64,000 nt of DNA from Platycnemis pennipes (taxonomy: Eukaryota; Arthropoda; Insecta; Odonata; Platycnemididae), in contig OW121846.1 of NCBI GenBank assembly GCA_933228895.1, positions 8,091,915 through 8,155,914 on the forward strand. The letters are read 5' to 3'. The stretch's first letter is position 1. Each line of letters begins with the position of its first letter. The notes below the pieces were generated by a model. The model was not told where the DNA came from, did not search any database, and was given only the letters and a program-made list of their open reading frames with translations. Positions 25,301-36,300 of the stretch are shown here, in pieces. Position numbers and translations under genes: made by a program.

Positions 25301-25858
25301 TTTTTTTTACATGGCAATCATAGGGTTAATTGACAGTGCCCCTGCCATCTCCCGTAATGGTGGGGATCTCGCAACAGGCCATACTCGTACTACTGCGGTT
25401 CCACTGTTTATGAGTTACTTTAGTTGTCTATGAGTTTCAAAGAAAATGCGTCAAATGGTGGAAAAAGATATTTTTTCATATATTTATGATGATGGTGGTA
25501 AATTCATTCATAATTTACATAATGAGTCGCATTGAAAGCACCTCTGTGCAGCTGGATAGGTACATTGCCAATTTAGCGAAGAAGTTTGCTAGGAGGAATG
25601 GAAATTGAATCTTCATCTACTTCATCCACTTCTCCAATCACTTATGAGGGTGACATTTTCCGAAAAAAATTCCTCCAACAGCGAACAAGACCAACGCTGC
25701 CAGAGAGTGCAAAGTCTGCTCAGAGAGAGGGAAAGCTACGACCGGCAAGAGGACATGGAAAGAAATACGTTGGTTTTGCGAAGAGTGCGATGCAGGACTG
25801 TGTGTGCCGGATTGTTTTGTACAGTATCACACAAAAGGCCATTATGTAAAATAATATC
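22373..25858 (+). pseudogene. PGBD4-like piggyBac transposase, broken and split
   Basis: A PGBD4-related piggyBac transposase copy. An acidic start begins at ATG 22373 and looks intron-containing: GTTTGT and TTTCTTTAG bracket one gap, and GTAAGA and TTTTTTAG another. SKSDMQRLLPRF follows. The frame then shifts to SDYWSTDPIF and DHFKSILLMLH, and on to TVDEGICPFRERINF with the first catalytic Asp. MDRFYSSPTLFNFL and KKTVAVGTVLKNRKG follow at 23510. The KTGVDH region near 23830 is cut by an insertion (23845-25406). The copy resumes with VKWWKKIFFHIF near 25450. It ends with a complete cysteine-rich domain (CKVCSER through FCEECDAGLCVPDCF to HYVK) at about 25700-25850. Several frameshifts and stops make it non-functional. 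TTAA-flanked ends were not found. Confidence 0.75.
23845..25406. mobile_element. Nonautonomous Tigger/pogo-type DNA element inside the piggyBac copy
   Basis: The piggyBac coding sequence stops at 23844 and resumes after 25406. The inserted 1,562 bp begin CAGTGCCACCTCTTTAAAAC and end GCGGTTCCACTG; the ends are inverse-related (CAGTG(C/G)(C/A)ACC). TA precedes the left end; TT follows the right one, so a TA duplication is possible but not clean. The body has no transposase frame. A second CCACCATTACGGGAG-like block near the right end is the inverse of sequence typical for Tigger termini. Confidence 0.6.
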
Positions 25859-27040
25859 TAAATTATACTGGATATGGTTGTTTGAAGGAGATGTGTTTTT
25901 TTTACGCTTAATAAGAAAAATCCCATTCTGCAGTGTGGGTTGCATTGTAATAATGGTAAAAAATATGAAAAATTTGAAGTTGGTAAAATTGTGACCATTA
26001 TAAAATAAGAGCAAATTGTAATAAAAATAAATCTATAATCCCATTTTTCATTGTTGTTATTGAAAATAACCCTTTTCATGACAAACTTGCACAACAAAAC
26101 ACTTAACGAAATGGTAGGAATTTTTTCCGAGATGCAAAACAATTGAATATTTAAAAATTAAAAAAAAGTATAACCTGTTATGACTTAAAAACTTATTACT
26201 CTGAAAGAAAAAAGAGGAAACTGTATTACAGCTTAAAAAAAAAACAATATTAAAGTTTAAAAATTCTGAACAAATGACCTAAGAAAACAATAGAAAAATG
26301 GCAGTCTACGAAAGTTCAACGCTGTATATTCGGTCAGACCTGAAAGTGATAATACAGTCCTGTGGAGAGGATTTTGAGCCTTTGACTGATTCATACTTTA
26401 AAAACATTTTTTGATAAAAAAATTCTTCATGAAATTTGATAGATGACTTTTGAAAGTCAACACAGGTAGAGACTTCTGGATTTTCCATTGCAATCCCTAT
26501 CATAGGCTTTCTCCAAGTTGAAAAAGAACACAATGACATTCTGGCCCATACGGAAGACTTCCTGGATGAAGTATGGAGTCAATTCACACAAGGTGATCAG
26601 TTGTGGACCTGCCTCACAGAAATCCACATTGGATGCTTGAGAGAAGGTTTTGCTGCTCCGAGCACCAGATGAGCCAACAATTCACCATTCTCTCCATTTA
26701 TTTTCACAGGCAGCTGGAAAGTGAGACAGGAGAATAATAACAGGGATCAAAATTATCCTTCCCATGCAATCAGCAATATCATCGTCTCCCAGCAGGAGGA
26801 TGGGAATGCTTCCTCTAACCACCCCTGGATGAAGGTGCACACAACTCCATTCCGGGTGAAGGAATTGTGGATTCTGTCCATCGATGGTAAACAGTCGTGA
26901 CAACCAGCGATGGCGGATTTTAATTCCACCACAGTGGAAGGTTGGTTGTACTTGGCTGTGGAGCATTTGCCGAAGTTGAGTGGAAGTGCCTCTAGCCTTT
27001 GATTATGAGAGATAAAGGAGCTACCGTAGCACACATTGAG
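25859..27040. other. AT-rich noncoding sequence
   Basis: No recognised gene. Open frames on the minus strand at 26306-26539 and 26753-27076 have no identifiable motif. The part next to 27040 may be the decayed upstream portion of the LINE copy that becomes recognisable just after it. Confidence 0.35.
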
Positions 27041-28447
27041 GCTGACTTTGGCAAACATTGGGCAATGATCTCGCATATCTCAGCATTAGAACTTCTGGAA
27101 TCAATGCTCCTGCCAAGCTGATGAAAAATTCTGGATACCAGACATGCAACCCAACTGCACAATGACTTCTGGGATATGAACTCAACTGGAGAGAGAGAGA
27201 GAACCATGGACTTCCAAGAAAAACATCATATTCCCCATTCCCAAAAAGAAGAGGCCTGAGATCTGAAATTTTACGGCTATGCACCTGAGGATACATGCAT
27301 AGAAGATATTTACATGGTTCATCTACAGAAGAACAAAAGTAGAGGAGTTTATGGATGAAGACCAACTTGGATTTTGAAAAGGAAAGAGTACATGATAAGC
27401 AATTTTTGGCCTTAACGCTCTTCATTGAGAAGAAAATGGAGATGAACTTGCCAACATTCATTGCATTTTTGAAGTTGGAGAATACTTTTGACGTTAAGTG
27501 TAATACAATGCTCGAAATATTGAATGGAATTAGAGTGTCCACAGGGTGGCTACTGATAGCCAATTTTAAATTTCCCTGACTTTTCCCTGATGGCTTTACC
27601 AATCTCCCTGACCGATCGCCAAAAGATCTCCTATTATCGGAATATTTTATTTCTGCTGAATTAAATTTTCGTCAAAACTCGGAAAATGTTAAAAGCTGAA
27701 AGCACTACATTAAAAGCTATAAGAATGAAAAAATATATGGAACCTCCGCCCTAATGAAAAAATATATTCAACATTCACTAGTTAAGTCCTTACACGAATT
27801 GTACACACTTTTAATACATTTTTTGCGGCCGCGTATCCTCGGTCGTTCATAGTATTTCTGTGGCCGTGTATGTTTCATTCGGTAAAATTACAAATTGACA
27901 GTGCGTAATTCTTCAAGGAAGCGGTGGCGTGTCGCGGTAGTTCTGGGAAGTTTAAGATTACTGAAAAGGCATCGAAGGGAAAGTTAATGGCCAATTTACT
28001 GGCGGACTCCGGCAGGGGTATCACTAAGCTACGCGAAAAATACAAACCAAAGCAAAGTTCTTCGACTGGATAATCAGATGGCGCGAGTTTTAAAAGCAAA
28101 TAACAACTTGATTAACGTGGACATAACCCCTTCATTGTAAGAGGGAACCAAAATTGCTAAAATATTTGTACAAACAAACAAAACGTAATCGCGCTACTGC
28201 GAGCAGAAACAGGAGGCAATTAGCAACGGCAGCGTCATATTTATGAATATCACATTTGAGGTGGTTTTTGACCGGACTAAATTGCTTCGAGAGGGAGCTA
28301 AGGGGGCCATTCAATAATTACGTCGAGCGTGAAAGGTGGGGAGGGGAGGACGACTCTTCTTCGGGTCTCGCGAAGGGGTGTATGGAAATCAAAGATGATC
28401 TCACATAAGATTTTGTTTACACATGTGATCGTACTTTTATTACTGTT

Positions 28448-30777
28448 TTAACCATTTATGCCTAGTGTTCCATTTTTGGAACACCTGACACGACTTTCTA
28501 ATTTAATGACTACGACTCATTATACACTAATATTCCACGGTTTTTCTTTCTGCACCTCTTTATAAAGATATATTGTATTACGGGGCGCAAAGAGTTAGTC
28601 AGTTTTGCCAACCCATCGCAGCCAGTGTGTTGAGAAATATCGGTTTTTTTTTTCAAGGCAGTTTTTCTGAGACCATCTGAAATGTTATATTAATAACTAT
28701 TTGCCATTACGCCCAAATATTGTAAATTTTTCCCTGCATGTTTATTAATAGTTAACCTATAGTGCTTTAAGAAGAAAATTTTGAAACAATGTATTTTGTT
28801 TTAGTTATAAGCTTTTATTTAACAGTGTTCCATTTTTGGAACACTAGGCAAATCCACTACTATTATGCGTGCATTCAGGCGCACTGAAATATTCACTTTA
28901 ATTTTAAATCAAGTAAGCAATTAGATGTTATGTGACTGAGGGAAACGATGCTATATCTTGGCTATAATCAGTTTCCATTGAAATCCTCGGTGCCAGTGTC
29001 GGCCAAGAGTGTAGTGACCCTTTCTCTTGGCCCTTGGGCGATAGCGTGGGTGACGCCAGGGGCATTTGGGTTTTTACAGTAGTACCTAGTATGTTGAGTG
29101 CGATCTCGTGAAGTGGATGTTGCGTCCGTTAGAAAGTGAAGGGTGACCGCGCCTTTAGCTAAAAGTACCAGGATGTCGAGATATTTGACAGTGCATGAAA
29201 TAACTGATCTATTAGAGACAGAAGATTACATAGAAGTACGTGATATCATCATTGAAACCCCTGATAACGCAACAGAACCTGTGTCTGACGAGGACTCCGG
29301 GGATGAAGATGGTGGAACAATTAATAATCTTCCCGGTTCATTGCTGCTTGCTCCTGCTCATCTCATTCATGATTCTTCTGATGAGAACTTTGACCATGCT
29401 GACCTTTTGCTGATACCGGATGGTGATACTACTGAAAATGACAGTGCATTGGCTTCTGCTTCGCCTCAACCTCTTCTTGCTCAAAGAAAAAAGGTAACCA
29501 AAGTTGTGTGCAAATGGAAGAAAGCCGATCTGACTGCCCAGCCAGTAGGAGGTAGAGTTTCAAAAGAACAAATCACGAAAATGAAAACCCCTGCAGAATA
29601 TTTAGGACTCTTTCTGGATATTGAAGTGATTGATATGATTGTCAAATATTCCAATTTATATGCTGCAAGTAAGGGCGTAAACCTTGAACTGACTGTCGGT
29701 GTTTTTTGGGAATAATTTTCCTGAGTGGTTACGTCTCTGTTCCGAGACGGCATATGTTTTGGGAGCAAAGACCAGATTCGCATAATTCTCTAGTTAGTGG
29801 TGCAATGAGACGTGACCGATTTGAAACAATATTTTCAAATTTGCATGTTGCTGAAAATTCTAACTTGAACCACATGGACAAGTTTACCAAGCTGCGACCT
29901 CTCATAGAGCAACTGAATGACAGATGTATGAAATTTGTACCAAATGAAATATACTTCAGCTTTGATGAGGCCATGATTCCCTATTTCGGTAGTCACAGGT
30001 GCAAACAGTTCATTCTGGGTAAGCCTATTTGATTTGGGTATAAATTCTGGTGTGGTGCAACGCGTCTAGGCTACATTTGCTGGTTTCAACCTTATCAAGG
30101 AAAAAATCTGAACACTCAATACCAATCAGGTCTATAATCAGTATATGGGAGGAGTGGACTGAGCTGATGAAAATATTGACAAGTATCGAGCATCAATCCG
30201 TGGAAAGAAATGGTACTCGAGCCCTCTGTTATTCTGCTTTGAGATGGCTTCACAAAATGCTTGGCAATTGCATAAAATAAACAATGTAAAGCCAATGGAT
30301 CTTCTTGAATTTCGTCGCCGTGTGGCCTGTCACTATGTAGAGACATATGGCAATACTGCTGAGCCTGGTAGGAAAGGGAGACCATCTATGAAGCGTAATC
30401 TTGACTCACGTCATGACGGCATGAATCATACGATTGTAAATCAAGGAAAGCAAACTCGCCGTGTCCAATGTCACAAAAATACCACTTTTCAATGTAAAAA
30501 ATGCAATGTATCCTTGCATATTAAGTGTTAACCTGGATATCACTGTTAATAGTGAGTTAATAAATGTCTGAATCAAAAGATTTGCTTGTTATCATTGAGT
30601 ACGTCATGGTAGTGGATTTGCCTAGTGTTCCATTTTTGGAACACCTCGTAATTAATAATTGGCAAGACATACATTGTTTTTTCTTTCGGATATTGTTTTC
30701 ATACGTATTTTTATCTATAATACGTAAAAATCAGGGTAAAATTCGCATTTTTCAAACCTTCGGCATAAATGGGTTAA
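28448..30777 (+). mobile_element. piggyBac element with TTAA target duplication
   Basis: TTAA at 28448-28451 is followed by CCATTTATGCC. At the other end GGCATAAATGGG is followed by TTAA at 30774-30777, giving near-perfect 11-12-bp terminal inverted repeats and the TTAA footprint that defines piggyBac insertions. Inside both ends lies the palindromic word GTGTTCCATTTTTGGAACAC: at 28466-28485, again in the opposite sense near 28826, and at 30622-30641. The 28826 and 30622 copies share extra flank (CTAGGCAAATCCACTAC and its inverse). The internal transposase is broken, so the copy is an immobile fossil unless supplied in trans. Confidence 0.88.
29173..30531 (+). pseudogene. piggyBac transposase, frameshifted with part of the core deleted
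   Basis: The start ATG at 29173 opens an acidic N-terminus (VSDEDSGDEDGG) that continues to about 29714. The frame shifts to GIIFLSGYVSVPRRHMFWEQ and MRRDRFETIFSNLHVAENSN, the usual piggyBac N-terminal core. FSFDEAMIPYFGSH supplies the first catalytic Asp and KQFILGKPI follows. After GYKFWCGATRLGY the copy jumps near 30130 to YMGGVD and DENIDKYRASIRGKKWY. The second catalytic Asp region (usually FDN) is therefore deleted, while the third Asp region remains with a TGA beside it. The tail ends in a cysteine cluster (CHKNTTFQCKKCNVSLHIKC), as in piggyBac C-terminal domains. It is a second piggyBac lineage, distinct from the PGBD4-like copy at 22373. Confidence 0.85.
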
Positions 30778-31540
30778 TAATCATCGTCTCGTATTATGAG
30801 AACTGCAAGCACGTATTTACTACAAGCTAGTGTGCTACAACTACCTCTCGACCTGAGTCTCGGAAGTTAAAAAAAGAAACAAGAGGTAAAATCTTCCGAA
30901 AAACATAGCCACGGATTCCTTGTGATGATCAGAATACACGGTGATCATGAATTTTAACACTACTAGGCAAATATCGCATTAAGGATATACAAAAGGTACG
31001 ACTGATTCACAACTAAATAACTAAGATTAACAACTGAATGTTCAACAAATTGACGGGGCTTATTCTATGCACTTCTATGCGGCGACGGACATTAGTTTTA
31101 GTTGGTGAAATGTTTTGGTGAAATAAAGGGTGGGAAAGTAAACGTAACGGTAGAAAAATAACGAAAATTTCCTATCCCAATTTCTCCCTGACTGTTACGA
31201 GAATTCCCTGACAATTCCAGGTTTTCCCGGTTTTCCCTGATGATTGCCACCCTGGTCCAGCTATGACCAAATAATTCTCCACTGTTTATATAAACCAAAT
31301 GCCTGTGATTAAATCTGTCCCGAGCAGTGAAGAGGTAAGAATTAAAAAAAGGAGTGAGACAAGGCTCCCAATCTTTTCAATGCCTACACGGAGAAATCCA
31401 TAAATGAAACCAAAGAGAAAGCTTCAGGAGAAAATATCCGCAGGGAGAAAATCAGCATGCTGTGATTCATCTATGACTTCGTGCACGTGGCAGGAACAGA
31501 AAATGAAATACAGAAGCCTCTAGCAAAGCTACGACGGCAA

Positions 31541-31996
31541 ACTTAAAAATAAGGTCTCCAATTTTTTTTTCAAAGAAAATGACATTTATTGATATGTTAA
31601 TGACAGTAGTAGACAAAGCCCCAGCATGACCTTTTCCAAAGGCTGGGGTGCAATATTTCCCAAGTTATGGAATGTGAAATCATCAGATATGGATTATATC
31701 TATATCTACGACATACCCTGCAAGCCACCTCGAGGGTGTGTGGCAGGGGGTGCATCCACACCAGGAACAATGACACAACACGTGACATTACATAACATTG
31801 CTGACTACACGTGAACAGAGTGGACACAAGAAACTCTGTCCACAAACTTTAACCTTCCCTTAACCCTGGTCATGAACCAAAACTCTCTTTTCCGAATTAA
31901 TCTGTTCCGTCTCTGAAATATGATATTTTAAGTGTATTTTTGTTTAGGATGCACATAAATTACATGCAACATTAACAATAAAAATTAAATGCAATT
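31541..31996. other. Noncoding sequence
   Basis: No gene recognised. The word CCTCGAGGGTGTGTGGCAGGGGGTG near 31730 also occurs in shorter form near 37135 (GTGTGGCAGGGGTTG) after similar CTACATAC-type sequence, so a small repeat family may be present. Confidence 0.3.
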
Positions 31997-32430
31997 AAAA
32001 TTAGATCACATCTGGATCATCGACCTGTAAGCCACACTCCTGCTCATAGGAAACACTGCCAACAACCACCCTGACTCTGCTTCTTCAATGCCCTCTCTCT
32101 TGCTGGCACATAATCCAGGCCAAGGTTTCCTTCAGGCTGACTGCAAGGTGCAATAAGTTATTGTACGCTTTTCCATGAGATTTATGCAGTTTAGAATATT
32201 GAAGTGATCCTTTCAAAACTCTTGAATCCATGTCATTAGTGACCTGGAAGCATTGAGTAAACAGGGCTTTGGTGTACAGTTTCTCAAAGTTAAAAATGAC
32301 CTGTTGATCCATTTGCTGTAATAATGGAGCTGTATTGGGTGGTGGAAATGTTACCTTGATAACACCATACTTGATATCCAGATTATCCTCCAGATCTGGT
32401 GGATGTGCAGGACAGGGTGTCCACAACAGT
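31997..32430 (-). pseudogene. Tigger-like (pogo) transposase fragment, end of DDE domain
   Basis: The minus frame from about 32426 reads PAHPPDLEDNLDIKYGVIKV, then FPPPNTAPLLQQMDQQVIFNF and EKLYTKALFTQCFQVTND. This is the segment around and after the second catalytic Asp of Tigger/TIGD transposases; the 'lPPNtTpLlQPMDQ' block is nearly intact. The frame then slips, and a further piece reading CGLQVDDPDVI near 32000-32020 fits the downstream region. The N-terminal CENP-B-like DNA-binding domains and first Asp are absent. It is a truncated, inactive copy in an intron of the alpha2/delta gene, in the same orientation as the fragment at 10272-10740. Confidence 0.75.
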
Positions 32431-32645
32431 TAAAATATCAAATTCAAGCATAATTCCAGGTTTTCAAGGCTAAATTAATAAAAATTTCTAGACTACTATA
32501 TCGTGGTTTTTGTATAAGTCAAAGCAATATTTTTCAAGTTCTATACAGAATATGGATTTTTTTTCTACCTTAACCCATAGCATTATATAGATAAAGTAAT
32601 TGAATAAGAAATAAGTGATAAATTAAAGTAATTAAATATGTAGTC

Positions 32646-32828
32646 TTATTGGTAGTAAGAGACTCTCTTTGTTGTTTTGGAAAGATATACTACTTGTTGG
32701 TTGAAAATCCTTTCTAAATTAGCATTTCCATGAGAAATTACACATTCTTCTACAAGAGGAACTTTAAGAACCCATGGGCTTAAGTCTTCATCATTCAACC
32801 ACTGTTTTGGAATGATGATTTTCCACAT
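32646..32828 (-). pseudogene. Possible hAT-type dimerisation-tail fragment
   Basis: A short minus-strand frame contains VISHGNANLERIFNQ. The pattern of small residues, Asn-Ala, Glu-Arg and Phe resembles the 'p.sNa.vERvFS' block near the C-terminus of hAT-like transposases. Nothing else of such a gene was found nearby, so this may be a very short fossil or coincidence. Confidence 0.35.
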
Positions 32829-33359
32829 TGATATTTTTAGCCATGTTTTTCTATTTTAAGTCTCAAAGTCTCAATTTTCTGTTCACTTGAAAACAGAATG
32901 TAACATTTTTGTACCGGCAGACTACATAGAAAAGAGTAAAATATGTATTAACAGCCTTAGTATCCCACATCATCTTTTTTCTAGCATAAAATTAATCTAA
33001 TTAACTCCTAATTCAGGTGAGCACATCCTGAATATGTCTAACAAACATCAGCAACTAGATTTCTCAAACAATTATAGAAAATTTTGTAAATTTCATTGCA
33101 TAGACTACCAGTAAGCCTATTTACAATGATGTACTTATGGTAAAGTATGCTAAATCATGAACACAATTTAAAAAATACTTTTATAACTAACAAGGGGAGG
33201 CTACATACCTTGACCGCACAATTTGAATGTTGTAAATTTTATTTGGTGCAGGAGGTAAACAGAAATGGTAATTTCATAACAGCTCGGGCCAACTTGGAAT
33301 AGTTTTATTGTAAAAAAATACTTTTAATGATGCAATAGGCATTCTATTTTGCCATTCAT
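32829..33359. other. AT-rich noncoding sequence
   Basis: No coding or repeat structure stands out between the Tigger/hAT debris and the left target duplication of the full-length LINE. Confidence 0.4.
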
Positions 33360-36300
33360 AGATGCTTGGTCTCACGGCTGAGCTTAAAGCCACCGAGTGC
33401 GTCCACCGGGTTGCGGATGGTGGGTCGACCTCTAGATATAGAGGTTAGCTGCAAGATAAGCGAGTTTACTCGTCGAATAAGCAGTCGTGGACAAAAAGCG
33501 ACGGTATTCCGAGGGGGTATTGGTCTATCCCTGGGTAAGATAGGCCTCTAAATAATACAGAACCTGTGAAGATGCCGTGACTTGGCGACGGGAGGCCGCC
33601 AATAATTACGCTTCTCATCACCCGGAGGAGAGGGCAGCAGCTGTTCTTCACATGAGTGAAGGTGGAGACCACAGTGGTCAGTACAGCGACACTCATTTCA
33701 CTACAGGCGTGGTAACATTTACTTTAACGGCTGTAGTACTGCGATGTGGAAGGCAAGGGGAAACCACCACATTAATATCCCGAGGAGTCGCAGCTACTCC
33801 ACTCTTTCCTTTATTATCAAGACGTGATGGCACCCTCTTGAGTAAAATATTCCGGAGGTATAAAATAGTCCCCCATTCGGATCTCCGGGCGGGGACTACC
33901 CGAGAGAGTACATCAGTCAAATGTGATACACTTTTTAGGGTAGGAAAATGGAACATGAGATCGCTTCGGACCTGTGGAAGACTGGAGAACCTGAAGGTAG
34001 AAATGCGAAGAATGGACCTCGACGTATTAGGAATAAGCGAAATGAAGTGGCCCGAAGAAGGAGACTTTTGGAGTGGAAGCTACAGGATTATACATACAGG
34101 ATCATTAAATGGTAATGTGGAGTAGGGATCATACTCAGAAAGAGCGCCGGAATGCGTGTGAAGAGCTTCCTGCAGTACAATGAAAGGATAATAATGGTGA
34201 AGAACGAGACCAAACCTGTAGATACCGTGGTGGTGCAGGTTTACATGCCTACGGCGGACTATGAAGATGAAGAAGTGGAAGACGTCTACGAAGATATCAC
34301 GGAAGTTATAAAGCAGGTAAGAGGAGAAGAAAACCCAATTATTTTAGGAGACTGGAACGCTATTGTCGGCAAAGATCAAGATGGAAGAATAACTTGAAAA
34401 TACGGATTGGGAAACCGAAACGAAAGAGGAGAAAGGCTGCTGGAGTTCTGCACTCAACATAAGTTAGTGGTTGCCAACACATTGTTTAAAAATCACAACC
34501 GCAGAAGATACACATGGAAAATGCCAGGAGACAGAAGAAGATGCCAAATAGACTACATTTTAGTGAAGCAGAGATTTAGAAACCAAGTGAAGGATTGCAA
34601 AAGCTACCCTGGGGCAGACATCGACAGTGACCATAATTTAGTGATGATGAAATGCCATCTAAAATTCAAGAAATTGAAGAAAACAAAGAAGAATATATGG
34701 CAAGTAGAAAAACTAAAGGAGGCTCAACATCAGCTGGCATTTCAAAAAGCAGTAGGAAACAACATAGGAGAGAACCTGAATGAGAAATCAGTGGAAGAGC
34801 ATTGGGAAAACATTAAATGTGGACTACAGGAAGCCGCAAAAGAAGTTCTTGGAAGAAGAAAAGTTGCCAAGAAGAAGCCATGGATCACGGAGGAAGTCTT
34901 AGAATTTGAATGAAGAAAGAAGAAAGTACAAGAATGCGAAAACTGAAGAAGGGCAGCTCTGCTACAAAAGAATAAGGAACGAAATAAGTCGCAAAGCAAG
35001 GAAAGCTAGAGAGCTGTGGTGGAAAAATCTTTGCGAAGATGTACAAAGCAACCCTGCACTTGGAAAGGTGGAAGCAGCCTACAGCATAGTGAGGAACCAC
35101 TTCAAGGAACGGAGCGCAAGATGCAATGCCATAAGGGACAAGAATGGAGAAATTTTGATTGAAAACGAGGACAAAGTGAAGAGATGGAAAGAATACCTAG
35201 AAGAGATATACAATGGAAAAAATCTCAGCACAAAAGCTATTGAAGAGGAAAGCGAAGTGGAAAAAGATGATATGGGGGCATCAATATTAAGATCGGAATT
35301 CGACGCTGCAGTAAGGGATCTTCGGATTAATAAGGCCTCAGGTATTGATGATGTCCCTGCAGAACTAATTAAAAATGCAGGAGAGAAGACATTAATTCAT
35401 CTCTACAAAACCATCTGCGACATGTATTCAACAGGAGAAATTCCAAGGGACTTCGAGAAAAACATCATCATTCCTATTCCCAAGAAGAAGAGAGCGGAGA
35501 AATGCGAAAATTTTAGGACTATAAGCCTGACGACACATGCATCGAAGATACTGACCAGGATCATCTACAGAAGAATCGAACGAAAAGCAGAGGAGTTCCT
35601 GGATGAAGATCAATTCAGATTCAGGAAAAGTAAGGCTACAAGGGAAGCAATATTGGCCCTTAGGCTACTTATAGAGAAGAGAATGGAGAAGAACAAACCG
35701 ACCTTCATTGCATTTGTGGATTTAGAGAAGGCCTTTGACAACGTGGATTGGGATTCAATGCTTGGAATTCTGAAGGGAATTGGAGTGTCCTACAATGACC
35801 GAAGAATTATCCACAGTCTGTACAAAAACCAAGTAGCTGTGATTAAATCTGGACCCAGCTGTGAAGAGGCAAGAATAAGGAAAGGAGTGAGACAAGGCTG
35901 CGCACTGTCTCCCGTAATTTTTTATGTTTACATCGAGAGAGCCATAAATGAAGTCAAGGAGAAGTGTTCTGGAGTGAACGTCCATGGAGAAACAATCAGT
36001 ATGCTACGATTCGCTGATGACATAGCTCTCATAGCAGAGACAGAGGAGGAGCTGAATAAGATGCTAACAACCATGGAAAGGACTATGGCCAGATATCAGC
36101 TGAAGATAAATAAAAAGAAGACTAAGATATTGGTGTGCAGCAAAAGAGAAGAGGCCAAAATCAACGTTAAACTAGGAAAACAGAAACTGGAAGAGGTGAA
36201 AGAGTTCTGCTACCTGGGAAGCAGAGTAACCAACAATCGACGAAGCAAGAAAGAAATAGTGAGTAGAATAGCCCAGGCAAAGAGGGCATTCTTTTAAAAG

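Larger units (their letters stand above)
27542..31254. mobile_element. DNA element with CAGGGTGGC ends and GTCCA target duplication
   Basis: The element begins CAGGGTGGCTACTGATAGCC and ends GATTGCCACCCTG; the outer 9 bp are perfect inverted repeats. TCCCTGAC/TTTTCCCTGA words recur inside both ends. GTCCA occurs immediately left (27537-27541) and right (31255-31259), and comparison with the intact LINE copy shows only one such site before insertion. A 5-bp duplication does not match hAT (8 bp), so the superfamily is left open. No transposase of its own is seen; a piggyBac element (28448-30777) sits inside it. Without that, the element is about 1.4 kb and presumably nonautonomous. Confidence 0.75.
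27041..31540 (+). pseudogene. RTE-like LINE reverse transcriptase fragment, split by an insertion
   Basis: A decayed relative of the LINE at 33373-36789. From about 27060 the DNA aligns by eye with that element's RT region: CCTGCCAAGCTGATGAAAAA, then CCCCATTCCCAAAAAGAAGA, then a frame reading LPTFIAFLKLENTFD (RT motif A region with the catalytic Asp lost). At 27541 the match stops in mid-codon within GAGTGTCC and resumes at 31255 with the expected next bases. It then continues through GTGAGACAAGGCTCCCAAT to a degenerate FIYDF in place of F(A)DD, and fades near 31540. Removing 27542-31259 would restore the alignment, which shows the LINE was here first. Confidence 0.75.
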
